From the NCBI RefSeq assembly GCF_000807255.1, contig NZ_CP009268.1, forward strand, positions 1,580,384-1,644,383: 64,000 bases of DNA, read 5' to 3'. The notes beneath the pieces are model-generated. The model saw only the letters and a list, made by a program, of their open reading frames with translations. It ran no database searches and had not been told where the DNA came from. A program made the translations under genes and the position numbers. Below, in pieces: positions 17,634-28,106 of this stretch. The stretch's first letter is position 1, and each line of letters starts with the position of its first letter. The stretch comes from Clostridium pasteurianum DSM 525 = ATCC 6013. GTDB lineage: Bacteria > Bacillota > Clostridia > Clostridiales > Clostridiaceae.

Positions 17634-19031
17634 ATGAGTTATAAAGCTATTGATTCAGAAGATATAAAATACTTAAAAACTATTGTAGGTGACAATAGAT
17701 TTTTTACAAAGGATGAAATAAGTGAGGATTTCAGCCATGATGAATTAGGCGGAGTCAGCAATATGCCGGATATACTTGTAAATGTTCTGAATACAGAAGA
17801 AGTTTCAAAGATAATGAAATATGCCTATGAAAAAGATATTCCAGTGGTAGCCAGAGGTTCTGGCACAGGGCTTGTAGGAGCATCAGTACCTTTGAAAGGT
17901 GGAATAATGATAAATCTATCCGGGATGAATAAGATACTTGAATTGGATGAAGAAAACCTTACTCTTACAGTAGAGCCAGGCGTACTTTTAATGGAAATAG
18001 GTAAATTTGTAGAAGAACATGATCTCTTCTATCCACCAGATCCTGGTGAAAAATCAGCTACTATTGGTGGAAACATAAGTACAAATGCAGGGGGTATGAG
18101 AGCAGTTAAATATGGAGTAACAAGGGATTATGTAAGAGGTCTTGAAGTTGTACTTCCTAATGGTAAGGTATTGGAATTCGGCGGTAAAGTGGTTAAAAAC
18201 AGCTCCGGTTATAGTTTAAAGGATCTTATGGTAGGATCAGAGGGAACTCTGGGTATAATAACAAAGGCTGTATTAAGACTTTTGCCATTACCTAAAAAGG
18301 CTATAAGTCTTTTGGTTCCCTTTCCTGATTTAAATAAAGCTATAGGAACTGTCCCTAAAATAATAAAATCAAAGGCAATACCTACAGCTATAGAATTTAT
18401 GCAAAGAGAAGTAATACTTGCAGCAGAAAAGTTCCTTGGCAAGAAATTCCCCGACAATTCTTCTGATGCCTATCTGCTTTTAACTTTCGATGGAAATAGC
18501 AAGGAAGAAATAGAGGAAGCTTATGATAAAGTGGCAAAGATATGTCTTGAAGAAGGAGCTTTGGATGTATTTATAGTGGATACTGATGAGAGAAAAGAAG
18601 CAGTATGGTCAGCTAGGGGAGCTTTCCTTGAAGCCGTTAAAGCCTCCACTACAGAAATGGATGAATGCGACGTAGTAGTGCCAAGAAATAAAGTAGCAGA
18701 ATTTATAAATTATACAGATGAATTACAGAAGAAATTTAATGTAAGAATAAGAAGTTTTGGTCATGCTGGAGATGGTAATTTACACGTCTACGTACTGAGA
18801 GATGAACTGACCAGTGACCTTTGGAAAAATAAACTTCTTGAAGTATTCAAGGATATGTATGACAAAGCTGTTGAACTTAAAGGACTTGTGTCTGGAGAGC
18901 ATGGTATTGGATATGCGAAAAAATTGTATATGTTTAAACAATATGGTGAGGAATATATGTCTGTTATGAGGGGAATAAAGAGTGCTTTTGATCCTGAAAA
19001 CATATTAAATCCTGGAAAAGTATGTGAGTAA
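17634..19031 (+). CDS. lctD: FAD-linked lactate dehydrogenase (GlcD/LctD family)
   Basis: 465 residues. The PCMH-type FAD-binding domain is clear ([62 protein letters not shown]). The C-terminal FAD-oxidase domain ends with [22 protein letters not shown] and [11 protein letters not shown], the usual glycolate/lactate dehydrogenase signatures. It oxidises lactate (or another 2-hydroxy acid) and passes electrons to the ETF. It starts one base after the etfA stop. No lactate permease or racemase gene follows in this locus. Confidence 0.9.
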   Translation: MSYKAIDSEDIKYLKTIVGDNRFFTKDEISEDFSHDELGGVSNMPDILVNVLNTEEVSKIMKYAYEKDIPVVARGSGTGLVGASVPLKGGIMINLSGMNKILELDEENLTLTVEPGVLLMEIGKFVEEHDLFYPPDPGEKSATIGGNISTNAGGMRAVKYGVTRDYVRGLEVVLPNGKVLEFGGKVVKNSSGYSLKDLMVGSEGTLGIITKAVLRLLPLPKKAISLLVPFPDLNKAIGTVPKIIKSKAIPTAIEFMQREVILAAEKFLGKKFPDNSSDAYLLLTFDGNSKEEIEEAYDKVAKICLEEGALDVFIVDTDERKEAVWSARGAFLEAVKASTTEMDECDVVVPRNKVAEFINYTDELQKKFNVRIRSFGHAGDGNLHVYVLRDELTSDLWKNKLLEVFKDMYDKAVELKGLVSGEHGIGYAKKLYMFKQYGEEYMSVMRGIKSAFDPENILNPGKVCE

Positions 19032-19130
19032 ATGTAAAAAAGGCCTAAATACCTTTTTAGTTGAGAGTTGATAGTGTATAGTGGATAGTTGAAAGTTGCA
19101 AAAATTTAAATATAAAAATCTGTAAAATAA

Positions 19131-19172
19131 AAAATAGTTTAGTGACAATTGATGTTATCACTAAACTATTTT
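19131..19172. terminator. Bidirectional terminator between lctD and gltX
   Basis: A 15-bp perfect stem (aaaatagtttagtga / tcactaaactatttt) with a 12-nt loop lies 12 bp after the gltX stop on the minus strand. It has A and T runs at both ends, so it can serve the two convergent genes. Confidence 0.85.
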
Positions 19173-19183
19173 CATTGATATTT

Positions 19184-20650
19184 TTAAGCTAAAGCAGCCT
19201 TTAACTTCTCTATACCTACTTTAATTCTCTTTATGGATTCTTCTTTTCCAATTATATCTGCTATTTCAAAGGCACCGCCAGGGGTGAATTTTTTACCGGA
19301 AAGAGCAGTTCTAAGAGGCCAAAGTACTATTCCATTTTTTACTTCCATATCTTTAGCAAGCTGCATCATGGAATCATGTATAGTATCTACATCCCATTCT
19401 CCCAAAGCTTCCAGGATAGGAAGGGACTCATTGAGACTTGCTAGAGAGTTTTCTGTATTTGTTTTCATTTTTTTATGAGCATAAATTGCTATGTCATAGT
19501 CAGGAAGATCATTAAAGAAATCTATCATTTCAGGTATTTCATTCATAACTTCTACTCTTGTCTGAAGGAGTTCACTTATTTTAACAAGGTCCAGATTGTC
19601 TTTAGTTATAACACCTTCATAATAAGGAAGAGCAAGTTTATGGAATTCTTCGTTTGACATCTTTCTTATGTACTCACCATTCATCCATTTAAGTTTTACA
19701 GGGTCAAATATTGCTGGTGACTTGTTAATAGTTTTATAATCAAAAATCTTTACTAATTCTTCAAGATTAAATATTTCATTTTCTCCTTCAGGATTCCATC
19801 CAAGAAGTGCTATATAGTTTACTATGGCATCTTTTAAATATCCTTTATTAAGTAAGTCTTCAAAGGAGGCATCACCATTTCTCTTACTAAGTTTACTGTG
19901 TACATCCTTCATTATAGGAGGACAATGTACGTATACAGGAACTTCCCAGCCAAAAGCTTCGTATAGTCTGTTATATTTAGGGGCAGATGAGAGGTATTCA
20001 TTTCCTCTTACTACGTGAGTTATGCCCATTAAATAATCATCTACAACATTTGCAAAATTGTATGTAGGATATCCATCTGATTTAATTAAAATCATGTCAT
20101 CAAGTTCAGAATTATCTACAGAGATTTTTCCATATATAACATCATCAAAGGTAGTAGTTCCAGTAGTAGGATTATTCTGTCTTATAACATAAGGAATACC
20201 CTCAGCTAATTTTTTATCTATCTCTTCTTTTGACAGATGCATACAGTGTTTATCATATTTAAAAGGTCTCTTTAAAGCCTCTGAATTGGCTTTTAATATA
20301 TCTAATCTTTCTTTAGAACAGAAACAGTAGTAAGCTTCACCTTTTTCAACTAATTTTTTAGCATATTCTAAATATATATCTTTTCTTTCACTTTGTACAT
20401 AAGGACCTACAGGACCTCCTATGTCAGGACCTTCATCATGTACAAGACCGGTAAATGCCAAGGTTTTATATATAATATCTACAGCACCTTCCACGAAACG
20501 TTCTTGATCTGTATCCTCTATTCTAAGTATAAATTTGCCACCTTCATGTTTGGCAATTAAATAAGTGTATAATGCAGTTCTAAGATTACCAATATGCATA
20601 TACCCGGTTGGGCTTGGTGCAAATCTGGTTCTAACTTCTTTTGCAGCCAT
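19184..20650 (-). CDS. gltX: Glutamyl-tRNA synthetase
   Basis: 488 residues from the ATG at 20650, chosen because it has an aggagtg site and starts [22 protein letters not shown]. An upstream in-frame start would add 28 residues with no support. The class I signatures are present: [11 protein letters not shown] (HIGH) and KLSKRNGD (KMSKS). It charges tRNA-Glu for translation. I see no T-box leader. Its leader instead carries a MITE-like element (20680-20835). Confidence 0.95.
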   Translation of the reverse strand: MAAKEVRTRFAPSPTGYMHIGNLRTALYTYLIAKHEGGKFILRIEDTDQERFVEGAVDIIYKTLAFTGLVHDEGPDIGGPVGPYVQSERKDIYLEYAKKLVEKGEAYYCFCSKERLDILKANSEALKRPFKYDKHCMHLSKEEIDKKLAEGIPYVIRQNNPTTGTTTFDDVIYGKISVDNSELDDMILIKSDGYPTYNFANVVDDYLMGITHVVRGNEYLSSAPKYNRLYEAFGWEVPVYVHCPPIMKDVHSKLSKRNGDASFEDLLNKGYLKDAIVNYIALLGWNPEGENEIFNLEELVKIFDYKTINKSPAIFDPVKLKWMNGEYIRKMSNEEFHKLALPYYEGVITKDNLDLVKISELLQTRVEVMNEIPEMIDFFNDLPDYDIAIYAHKKMKTNTENSLASLNESLPILEALGEWDVDTIHDSMMQLAKDMEVKNGIVLWPLRTALSGKKFTPGGAFEIADIIGKEESIKRIKVGIEKLKAALA

Positions 20651-20679
20651 TTTTCTCACTCCTATGAAATTTAAATTTA

Positions 20680-20835
20680 GGCATATGAAAATAAATAATA
20701 AGCACAGATGCGATGGATATTTTGAATCATACAAGGAAACAGGTTCTGCAGATAGTGAGCTATCTAAAGGTTCTGTTGACGCAGCAGGATTAAAAATAAA
20801 CTAGCATACTGACTAGTTATTTATTTGAATGTGCC
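20680..20835 (+). mobile_element. MITE-like element, copy A
   Basis: A 156-bp unit with imperfect 19-bp terminal inverted repeats (ggcatatgaaaataaataa at the left; ggcacattcaaataaataa read inward from the right, 16 of 19 matching). It is flanked by tta on both sides, a possible 3-bp target duplication. An inverted copy lies at 22172-22326. Both copies contain a hairpin (gatag-4 nt-ctatc) and an open frame that ends at the same TAG after a shared ETGS-x-DS-x-LS-x-GSVD peptide. No transposase is linked. Confidence 0.6.
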
Positions 20836-20935
20836 TTATTCCCCAAATAAAATTTAAAGCCTCTCATCCTTAGAGAACGAAAGGCATTATTAGCTATACT
20901 TATAATAATATAATAGAAAAATAGTGTCAATACAT

Positions 20936-21583
20936 TTAAAAATTTAAGTATGAATTTCCGTCCAGTGGTACCAATATTCTCTGTGGTGGATTTCCTCCTA
21001 AAATACCTACTGAATATATACTATAAAATCTATTTCCTCTAAGTCTTATGTTTGGTGCATCCAATAGAACTCTATTTGTGCTGGCATCTCTCAATTGAAA
21101 ATGATAAATTCCAGGGTTTAGAGAGGCGTAGTCTGTTACTCCTTTAAAAGGAACATTTCTAAATAAAACTGTTCCATTTGCAAGAGTAAGATTCATATTA
21201 GGTGAATTAGGAGACAGATTAGCGAATCTGAGAAATAACTTACCTGGTATCATAGGGCCCTTTGGTTCTGCAGCAGTTACTAAGCTTATATCTGGATTTA
21301 TTCCAACTATAGAAGTAGTAGAAATAGTAGTTGGAGGAATAGTTACATTTTCACTGAATATTAAGTTTTCAGTACTGCCGGCAGGATATATCTTTACGGT
21401 GTAATTTCCTGGGGTAACAGATAAGTATTCCGTAAATTCCTGATAGGATAAATTTTCTACCAGTTTAGTATCATTTAAATAGATATCAACAGCGGGAGTA
21501 TTAGGACTAGCGTTTAATGCTCTTACATAGGAAATAGGTGCATTTGTTTGCCTAAAATAGTTTTCGTATGAATTAGAGAACAT
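20936..21583 (-). CDS. DUF4397 domain protein
   Basis: 215 residues. Two similar beta-sandwich halves are visible, each opening with a variant of ALNASPNTPAVDIYLND or FANLSPNSPNMNLTLAN and containing FKGVTDYASLNPGIYHFQLRD-like segments; this is the DUF4397 pattern. No signal peptide is seen although many relatives are exported. The ATG has a gaaaggtg site. It is a single gene flanked by two inverted MITE-like elements. Related clostridial proteins are common but their role is not established. Confidence 0.8.
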   Translation of the reverse strand: MFSNSYENYFRQTNAPISYVRALNASPNTPAVDIYLNDTKLVENLSYQEFTEYLSVTPGNYTVKIYPAGSTENLIFSENVTIPPTTISTTSIVGINPDISLVTAAEPKGPMIPGKLFLRFANLSPNSPNMNLTLANGTVLFRNVPFKGVTDYASLNPGIYHFQLRDASTNRVLLDAPNIRLRGNRFYSIYSVGILGGNPPQRILVPLDGNSYLNF

Positions 21584-21766
21584 ATAAAATCACCTTTCAC
21601 ATATTTTTACACTTAATATTATATGCAGGCATTTGTAGTATGATAATGAAAAATTTCTAATATTATTTTAATTTATTTCTAAATACATAGTTAAATATTG
21701 TTAATTATAAATATATTTTAAAGTTTGTATTTAAAAATATAAATTTATGTTTTAAATATCTATAAG

Positions 21767-21822
21767 GAGAAAAGAATTATTTCTAATACAATAAAGTATA
21801 TAGAAATAATTCTTCCCTATAA
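21767..21822. repeat. Long imperfect palindrome
   Basis: A 13-bp perfect stem (aagaattatttct / agaaataattctt) with a 17-nt loop extends outward imperfectly into tataagga / ccctataa, giving arms of about 22 bp. It borders the satellite array. It has no adjacent T run of terminator type beyond ttcccta, so its role is unclear. Confidence 0.5.
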
Positions 21823-21842
21823 GTGTAATGGAACCTAAAATT

Positions 21843-22171
21843 ATCTTCGTTACAACCTATATACATCCCTACACACCCTATAATAATCTTTCGACTATTA
21901 AAGAGCATTTTGAAACCCATATAAATCTTGGCTCGATTATATAAAATACCTTCAAAACTATATAAGATCTTTTGACCTTATATAACCTTACACTTTTTTT
22001 ACCATTTAAAGGTCATAAAAAGTAATTCGGCAACCTATATAATCTCAGCTCGACCGTTATACATAATTACAAACCACATATACACCTTACGGCACATAAA
22101 TAGCTTTACACCACCTATAACGATCTTCCGCCGGCACATAAACAGCATTTACAAACCACTTATATACCTTG
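21843..22171. repeat. Degenerate ~40-bp tandem (satellite-like) array
   Basis: Eight units share the core AACC-n(0-3)-TATA-n-ATCTT-nn-CG (or ACCTT). The ATCTT/ACCTT positions are 21843, 21886, 21925, 21967, 22042, 22084, 22123 and 22166, so the spacings are 43, 39, 42, 75, 42, 39 and 43. The array is richer in G and C than nearby intergenic DNA and has stops in all frames I checked. It abuts MITE copy B directly. Confidence 0.6.
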
Positions 22172-22326
22172 GGCATCTTCAAAAAATAATTTAGTCAGTA
22201 TGCTAGACTATTTTGAATCCTACTATATCAACAGAACCCTCTGATAGTTTACTATCATCGGAACCTGTTTCCTTGTTGGATTGAAAATATTCGTCGCATC
22301 TGTACTTATTATTTGTTTCAGATGCC
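22172..22326 (-). mobile_element. MITE-like element, copy B (inverted relative to copy A)
   Basis: A 155-bp unit about 80 percent identical to copy A in the opposite orientation. Its terminal inverted repeats begin ggcatctgaaacaaataat and ggcatcttcaaaaaataat. The internal frame aligns to copy A over 36 codons without an indel and ends at the same TAG, followed by the shared catactgacta. Flanking target duplications are not clear. Confidence 0.6.
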
Positions 22327-22573
22327 TTAAGTCGAATATATTACAACCTCTACAATGGAAATCATAATATACTCTTTGCACGATAACTTTAAATCCTCTT
22401 TACGATATTTATAATACCCACATTAAAATATTTTATACAATTTAAAATAAAAAAATTTAAAAAAATTCTTGATACTTAATACTTGTTACGGATAAACTAT
22501 AATAAGAGAAAATTGCTATAATTTATGAATTAATTTATTGCAAAAGTTTAAATGTACTAAGAGGAGTGTTAAA

Positions 22574-23101
22574 ATGGAAATAAGCGATAAGAGCGTTATA
22601 TTACTGGCGGAAGATGAATTTGAGGATATTGAACTTTTATATCCGTTATTGAGATTGAGAGAAGAGGGAATAAGGGTTATAGTTGTAGGTACTGGACTTA
22701 AAGATAGTTATGTGGGAAAACATGGCTATACCATTGATATAGATGAAAATGCCAATACCATAAATCCTTTAGATTATGACGGAATTATAGTTCCTGGTGG
22801 ATGGGCACCAGATAGATTGAGAACAAATATATACGTAAAAAATCTTATAAAGGATATGGCAGAAAATAATAGAGCTATAGGCTGCATATGTCATGGTGCA
22901 TCAGTGCTGGTATCTGCAAATGTTATACAAGGATATAAATTAACCTGCACAGACTCCATAATAGATGATGTAATAAATGCAGGAGGTGATTATACCTCAG
23001 AAGGTAATTGTGTAGACAGAAATATTATCAGTGCAAAAATACCAGGAAATCTTCCGGAATTTATGAAAAATATTTTAGATTACTTAAATAGTGAAAATTA
23101 A
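22574..23101 (+). CDS. DJ-1/PfpI family protein
   Basis: 175 residues from the ATG at 22574, chosen for its aggagtg site. The flavodoxin-like fold carries the catalytic nucleophile in AIGCICHGASVL (about residue 105) and the conserved acidic residue in AEDEFEDIEL (about residues 12-18). Family members are glyoxalases, deglycases or peptidase-like stress proteins; the substrate here cannot be told. It is followed 37 bp later by a DUF488 gene, suggesting a small stress-related unit. Confidence 0.85.
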   Translation: MEISDKSVILLAEDEFEDIELLYPLLRLREEGIRVIVVGTGLKDSYVGKHGYTIDIDENANTINPLDYDGIIVPGGWAPDRLRTNIYVKNLIKDMAENNRAIGCICHGASVLVSANVIQGYKLTCTDSIIDDVINAGGDYTSEGNCVDRNIISAKIPGNLPEFMKNILDYLNSEN

Positions 23102-23138
23102 TACTGCTAGAGAAAGGTAAAATTAGGCTTTTATTTAT

Positions 23139-23777
23139 ATGGGAAATTTATGTTATACCGTAGGTTATTCTAATAGAAAATTAGAGGATTTTATTAAACT
23201 TCTGTCAGATTATAAAATTAATTGCATAGTGGATGTAAGATCTATTCCCCATAGCAATTATGAAGGAGCAGCAGTTTACAATAGAGATAATATTAAAAAA
23301 ATATTAAATAAGCAGGGAATATATTATATATACATGGGAAAAGAATTGGGAGCAAGAAATGAAGAGTGTATTGATGAAAAAGGTGAAATATCCTATGAAT
23401 CCATAAGAAAAAATCACAGTTATAAGAGAGGAATAGAAAGGCTTATGCATGGCATTGAAAAAGGCTATAATATAGCAATGATGTGCGTGGAAAAAGATCC
23501 TGTAAATTGTCATAGAGCTATTTTAATAGCCCATGACCTTAAAAAAAGGAACATTTATGTTAAACACATTCTGGAGGAGAATTTAGTAAAATCCCAAGGG
23601 GACATTGAAGAAGAAATTATGGATATATATAGAGTACAACTTATTAAGAAAGTAGCTCAATTTTCCATTAACAGCATAATGAATAATGTAGATCTTGATA
23701 TGGATGAAAATGATTTTAAAGTGGAAATGCTGGAAGAGGCCTATAGAATGAGAGGTAGAGATATTAATCACAAATAG
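23139..23777 (+). CDS. DUF488 family protein
   Basis: 212 residues. The N-terminal YTVGYSNRKLEDFIKLL, VDVRSIPHSNY and the C-terminal MCVEKDPVNCHRAILIAHDL motifs define DUF488. The Cys-His pairs are conserved and suggest a redox or metal role, but none is proven for the family. It lies between the DJ-1 gene and the Mre11-like gene with short gaps, so it may belong to the same transcript. Confidence 0.85.
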   Translation: MGNLCYTVGYSNRKLEDFIKLLSDYKINCIVDVRSIPHSNYEGAAVYNRDNIKKILNKQGIYYIYMGKELGARNEECIDEKGEISYESIRKNHSYKRGIERLMHGIEKGYNIAMMCVEKDPVNCHRAILIAHDLKKRNIYVKHILEENLVKSQGDIEEEIMDIYRVQLIKKVAQFSINSIMNNVDLDMDENDFKVEMLEEAYRMRGRDINHK

Positions 23778-23804
23778 AAATACTCATAGAAAGGTAGGAT
23801 TAAT

Positions 23805-25145
23805 TTGAATTTTTCCTTCAAATTTATTCATGCTGCAGATATTCATCTGGGGAGCATGCTTAATGTATATGATGAAAAAATAGAAGATACAGATCCTTTT
23901 AAAAATGCTGTATATGATGCTTTTGAAAGAATAGTAGATTATGCCTTGAAATTTAAAGTGAAATTTTTACTTATAAGTGGTGATTTGTATGATAGGGATA
24001 GCAAATCAATTAGAGCTAACAGTTTCTTTAATTTCCAGTGCAAAAGACTTTTAGAAGAAGATATAAATGTGTATATTATAGCTGGTAATCATGATCCCTT
24101 TGTAGGTAAAAGGGAAGTATTTAAGCTCCCAGATAATGTATTCATTTGTGACAGTGAAAAATGCAGTGAATTCTATATTAAAGATAGGGATTCTAAGGTG
24201 ATTGCTCGTGTTTACGGTAATTCCTATAGAAGTAAATTTGACAGCAGAAAATTATATAATTCTTATAATCCTCCTGAAGATTTCATATTTAATATAGCTA
24301 TGCTTCACACTGAATTAAATTCCAATAATGCCAATTATGCTCCCTGTACTTTGGAAAATCTTAAATCTAAAAGTGGAATTGACTACTGGGCTCTCGGGCA
24401 TATACATAAATGCAAGATAATAAATAAATCAAATCCAATAATAGCCTATTCAGGAGTTCCTCAGGGAAGAGATATAGGAGAGGAAGGCATGGGAGGCTGT
24501 CTGTTAGTTGAGGTAGATGAGAAGAGTAATGCTTCCATAAATTTTTTACCTGTTTCTTCAATAGTATGGAAAAAAGTAGAAATAGATATAAATGAAGATA
24601 TAGAAAAGGAGCCTGAAAATCTATCAGAACTTATAAGCTTCATTGAAGAGAGAGCACAAAGGTCAATAGATAAAATTGATTATATACCCTGCCAGATTCA
24701 GAAAGATATTAATTTAAATAATATTATAAAAGGCTATGCAGTTAGGTGGATTATAAAGGGAAGAGGTTCTATAAAGAGTGTATTTGAAGAAGTAGAAGAT
24801 AATGTTGAGGATATAATAAAGGAAAGTTTAAATTCCAGATTCATGAACTATTATCCCTTTATATATACTGACTCCATTGATGTAAGGCTGGAGAGAGTAC
24901 TTGATATTGAAAAGCTGAGAAGCAGCAATAATGTAATAAGGGAAATTTATGAATTAAGTGATGCTGCATTGAAGGAAGATAATTTAAAGAAAGATATAAT
25001 GAATGTCTTTGGACAGGTTTGGGAAAAGAATTATGACGATGAAAACATAAATTACCTGAAAATACAGCTTAATAGGGATAACTTTGAAGAAATAATTAGA
25101 AAAGCCAGAGAATTGGTGATTTATAAGCTTATGGAGGATAGTTAA
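23805..25145 (+). CDS. Mre11/SbcD-like DNA repair exonuclease (YhaO type)
   Basis: 446 residues from a TTG start behind aaggtagga. All calcineurin-type phosphoesterase motifs are visible: HAADIHLGS, LISGDLYDRD, IAGNHDP, LHTEL and GHIHKC. The C-terminal part has the SbcD-like capping domain. It should form a nuclease complex with the SMC-like ATPase whose ATG overlaps its TAA by one base. The gene pair resembles Bacillus yhaO-yhaN rather than sbcCD. Confidence 0.87.
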   Translation: MNFSFKFIHAADIHLGSMLNVYDEKIEDTDPFKNAVYDAFERIVDYALKFKVKFLLISGDLYDRDSKSIRANSFFNFQCKRLLEEDINVYIIAGNHDPFVGKREVFKLPDNVFICDSEKCSEFYIKDRDSKVIARVYGNSYRSKFDSRKLYNSYNPPEDFIFNIAMLHTELNSNNANYAPCTLENLKSKSGIDYWALGHIHKCKIINKSNPIIAYSGVPQGRDIGEEGMGGCLLVEVDEKSNASINFLPVSSIVWKKVEIDINEDIEKEPENLSELISFIEERAQRSIDKIDYIPCQIQKDINLNNIIKGYAVRWIIKGRGSIKSVFEEVEDNVEDIIKESLNSRFMNYYPFIYTDSIDVRLERVLDIEKLRSSNNVIREIYELSDAALKEDNLKKDIMNVFGQVWEKNYDDENINYLKIQLNRDNFEEIIRKARELVIYKLMEDS

Positions 25146-27997
25146 TGCACATTAAAAAATTGTATATAAAAGATTTTGGAATATACAGCAATGCCAGTAT
25201 TGATAATATTTCTCCAGGGATTGTAGTGCTGGGTGGAAAAAACAGAGCAGGTAAATCTACACTTATGAAATTCTTAAGATATTTTCCCTATGGTTTTTCT
25301 AAATCTTTGGATATTCCAGATTGTAGAATAGAATATGAGGGAGAAGTTCAAATGCTTGAAGGTAATGAGGAATACAATATAAGAGTAAAGGGCTTTTCTG
25401 ATCCACTGATTACAGCATATAGTTCAAAGAAATCCTATAAGAAAAATTTATATGGTAAAATTGATAGTCTTACTTATAGAGAAATATTTACGATAAGTCT
25501 TGATGAGCTTCAAAAGGTGGATAAAAAGAATGAAAAAATTCAGTCATTGCTTTTGGGAGCTGGACTTAAGGAAATAATCAAGATACCTAAATTGATAGCT
25601 GAAATGAAAAAAGAGGGGGGAAAGATAGGAGGTAAAAATGGCAATCCTAAGATAAAGCTCTTTAAGCAAGATTATATTTCTATAAGCGAGGGTCTTAATA
25701 TTAAGGAAAAAGCTTTACACCAACTGGATGAATTTAAAGAGTTTAAAGATAGATTAAAAGCTGTGGAGCAAAAAATCCATACAGTTGAAAATGTAAAAGA
25801 TAGTATAGAGGACAAGATATTTATACTGGATATATTAAAAAATAATTATGAAATCTATAGAGAGCTGAATAATATTGATGTAAATTTGGGATCAGAAGAA
25901 CACAGGTATGTATATGAAAACTTTATACATAAACATTTATCTTTAGAGGTACTTAATAATATAAAGGATGAATACGTCAAAATACAATCTGAATACAATA
26001 GGTTGAAAATTAACTTTTCTCAGAATTTACAAGATAGCGGTAAAATAGAAGAAGACTTTGATTTATATGGAGATAAATTGAAGGAAATGGAACTATCTAT
26101 TTCAGGTTTAAAGGAAAAAATAAAAAATTATAATTTCAGTTTTAATGAATATAGAAATTCAAAAAGAGAAATAAATAGAGATATTATTGATATAAATAAG
26201 CATTGGATAGATAATTTTGCATATATATTAAAAGTAGATACAGAGGAAATACACTTTGGACATCTATGTGAGAATATAGATGAATTAAAAAGATGTAAGG
26301 ATAAAATTGAATTATTAAATTCAAGGATAGAGGAATTATCCAATAGAAAAAAATTAATTACTGAAGAAAATTCAAAACCAGCATTTGTTATAATAAATAA
26401 TTATTTTGTTATATGTGCCTTAATTTCTTTATTTTTTATTTTTCTAGGTTTGTTTATCTACAGTTTCAATAAGATCTTAGGCATTATTGCCAGCTTAATA
26501 GGAGGAGCTTTATGTCATAGTATTTTTAATAGCATATATTTTAATTCAAAGAAAAATAGAGAAAAGTCCATAGACGGAGATAGAAAAAATATTCATCAGG
26601 AACTTGAAAAAAATAAAGAGTTGTTGAAAAAAATTAATGTGAGAAAAAATGAATTGTCTCATATATTAGATGAATATAAAGACAAGCTGGGTATAGAAGA
26701 TAAAAATATACCTTTGGATAGTATAAAGGATTATTTTAGAATCATACGAGATATTAAAAAAAGAGTAATAGATCTGGGATATACTTTGGAAAATATAAAA
26801 AAACTGAAAGAAGAAATTTTTCTTAAATTAAATAATATGCTGAATATTATTTTCATATTTGAAGGTGATCTTAAAGATTCTATAAAACTTTCAAGGGAAA
26901 GCGTAGGAAGCCATATAATTAGCAGCAGTGAATATATATTTGAATCCGTTAAAAAGTTAAATAATATTAGAAACAATTATACTGATTTTAAAAATATAAA
27001 AATTATGAAATCTGCTATGGAAGAGGATATATTGAAAAAATTTCAATTGGATATATCAGAAAAAAATTCTACTGATTTTTTAAATGAAATTAATAAAAAT
27101 ATAGAGAATTTCAATATTTACTATGATTATAAAATTAATTTGGAAAGATATGAAAATCTAAAAAGACAATTAATTCATTCACTAAAATTGGAAAAGGTAA
27201 AGAAAATTTTATTAAAATCTCTAAAGAATACTGATGGCAGTGACATCTTTGCAGCCTTTAAAAAATATATAGAAAATTACATAAGCAGAGAAGAAATAGA
27301 TAGAGAGATAAGTGACTATAATCAAAAATTTAAAAATGAAATGCTGAAATTGGAAAATTTAAAGGATGAGAGATTAAATATAAAAGAATTCATGAAAAAA
27401 TTATACAGCAGTGAAGACATATATAAGGCCCAAAAGAAAATAGATAGTGGAAGAAGAGCATTAAAAGTAAAAGCAGAGGAATATGCTATATATAATGCAG
27501 CAGCATTTATTCTTGAAAAGGTTCAAAAAACTTTTATAGACAATGCAAAAGATACTATTTTGGGAAGTGCCAGTGATATATTATCCAATATAACCCAGGG
27601 AGAAATTGTTTCAGTATTACCGCCAGATGATCTTACAGAGTATGATTTTAAAACCTGTAATGAAGATGGAAAATTAAATGAAACTACAGATATTTTAAGC
27701 AGAGGAACAAAGGAACAATTATTTTTATCTGTGAGACTCAGCAGAATAAAGGAGATTAAAGAAAATCTTCCTGTGATAATTGATGATTCTCTAGTGAATT
27801 TTGATAACAATCACCTTAAAAATGTCATAGGAGTTTTAAAAAAATTATCTGAGGAAAATCAGATATTTATTTTAACTTGTCACTCAGAATTAGTTAAACT
27901 TATCTATGAAGAGGATAGAAATGCTCAATTCTTTAAAATAGATCAGGGAAGTTTTAGCGAAGTTGAAGGAAATGTCTTATCAGATTACCTGGGTTAG
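25145..27997 (+). CDS. Rad50/SbcC-like AAA ATPase (YhaN type)
   Basis: 950 residues. Walker A is GGKNRAGKSTL (about residues 31-41); the ABC-type signature is LSRGTKEQLFLSVRL and Walker B is VIIDDSLVNFD near the C terminus. Long coiled coils fill the middle. Two adjacent hydrophobic helices at about residues 417-460 are a YhaN hallmark and would tether the complex to the membrane. It is coupled to the Mre11-like gene by a TAATG overlap. Confidence 0.87.
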   Translation: MHIKKLYIKDFGIYSNASIDNISPGIVVLGGKNRAGKSTLMKFLRYFPYGFSKSLDIPDCRIEYEGEVQMLEGNEEYNIRVKGFSDPLITAYSSKKSYKKNLYGKIDSLTYREIFTISLDELQKVDKKNEKIQSLLLGAGLKEIIKIPKLIAEMKKEGGKIGGKNGNPKIKLFKQDYISISEGLNIKEKALHQLDEFKEFKDRLKAVEQKIHTVENVKDSIEDKIFILDILKNNYEIYRELNNIDVNLGSEEHRYVYENFIHKHLSLEVLNNIKDEYVKIQSEYNRLKINFSQNLQDSGKIEEDFDLYGDKLKEMELSISGLKEKIKNYNFSFNEYRNSKREINRDIIDINKHWIDNFAYILKVDTEEIHFGHLCENIDELKRCKDKIELLNSRIEELSNRKKLITEENSKPAFVIINNYFVICALISLFFIFLGLFIYSFNKILGIIASLIGGALCHSIFNSIYFNSKKNREKSIDGDRKNIHQELEKNKELLKKINVRKNELSHILDEYKDKLGIEDKNIPLDSIKDYFRIIRDIKKRVIDLGYTLENIKKLKEEIFLKLNNMLNIIFIFEGDLKDSIKLSRESVGSHIISSSEYIFESVKKLNNIRNNYTDFKNIKIMKSAMEEDILKKFQLDISEKNSTDFLNEINKNIENFNIYYDYKINLERYENLKRQLIHSLKLEKVKKILLKSLKNTDGSDIFAAFKKYIENYISREEIDREISDYNQKFKNEMLKLENLKDERLNIKEFMKKLYSSEDIYKAQKKIDSGRRALKVKAEEYAIYNAAAFILEKVQKTFIDNAKDTILGSASDILSNITQGEIVSVLPPDDLTEYDFKTCNEDGKLNETTDILSRGTKEQLFLSVRLSRIKEIKENLPVIIDDSLVNFDNNHLKNVIGVLKKLSEENQIFILTCHSELVKLIYEEDRNAQFFKIDQGSFSEVEGNVLSDYLG

Positions 27998-28106
27998 ATT
28001 AATGGATATAAACTTATATTTAATTTAGCAATAAAGGACTGAAATTTATAAATTTGTTTTAGAAAATAATTAGATTAAATTATCAATGAAAGGTCAGGTA
28101 AATTAA

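Larger units (their letters stand above)
21584..22573. other. 990-bp noncoding region with palindrome, satellite array and MITE
   Basis: The region between the DUF4397 and DJ-1 genes holds, in order, an AT-rich promoter-like stretch, a long imperfect palindrome (21767-21822), a degenerate tandem array (21843-22171), MITE copy B (22172-22326) and about 250 bp of AT-rich leader for the DJ-1 gene. All long frames in it are interrupted. Confidence 0.6.

Noticed and set aside
20565-20804. A 79-residue plus-strand frame across the gltX start and MITE copy A
   Set aside because: The first part is antisense to gltX; only the MITE part is conserved with copy B, so a single protein gene is unlikely.
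20836-20935. T-box leader for gltX
   Set aside because: The hairpins there do not contain the T-box core (AGGGTGG-type) and are separated from gltX by a MITE-like element.
21843-22171. CRISPR array
   Set aside because: The units are degenerate, about 40 bp apart with no constant repeat and no distinct spacers, and no cas gene is present.
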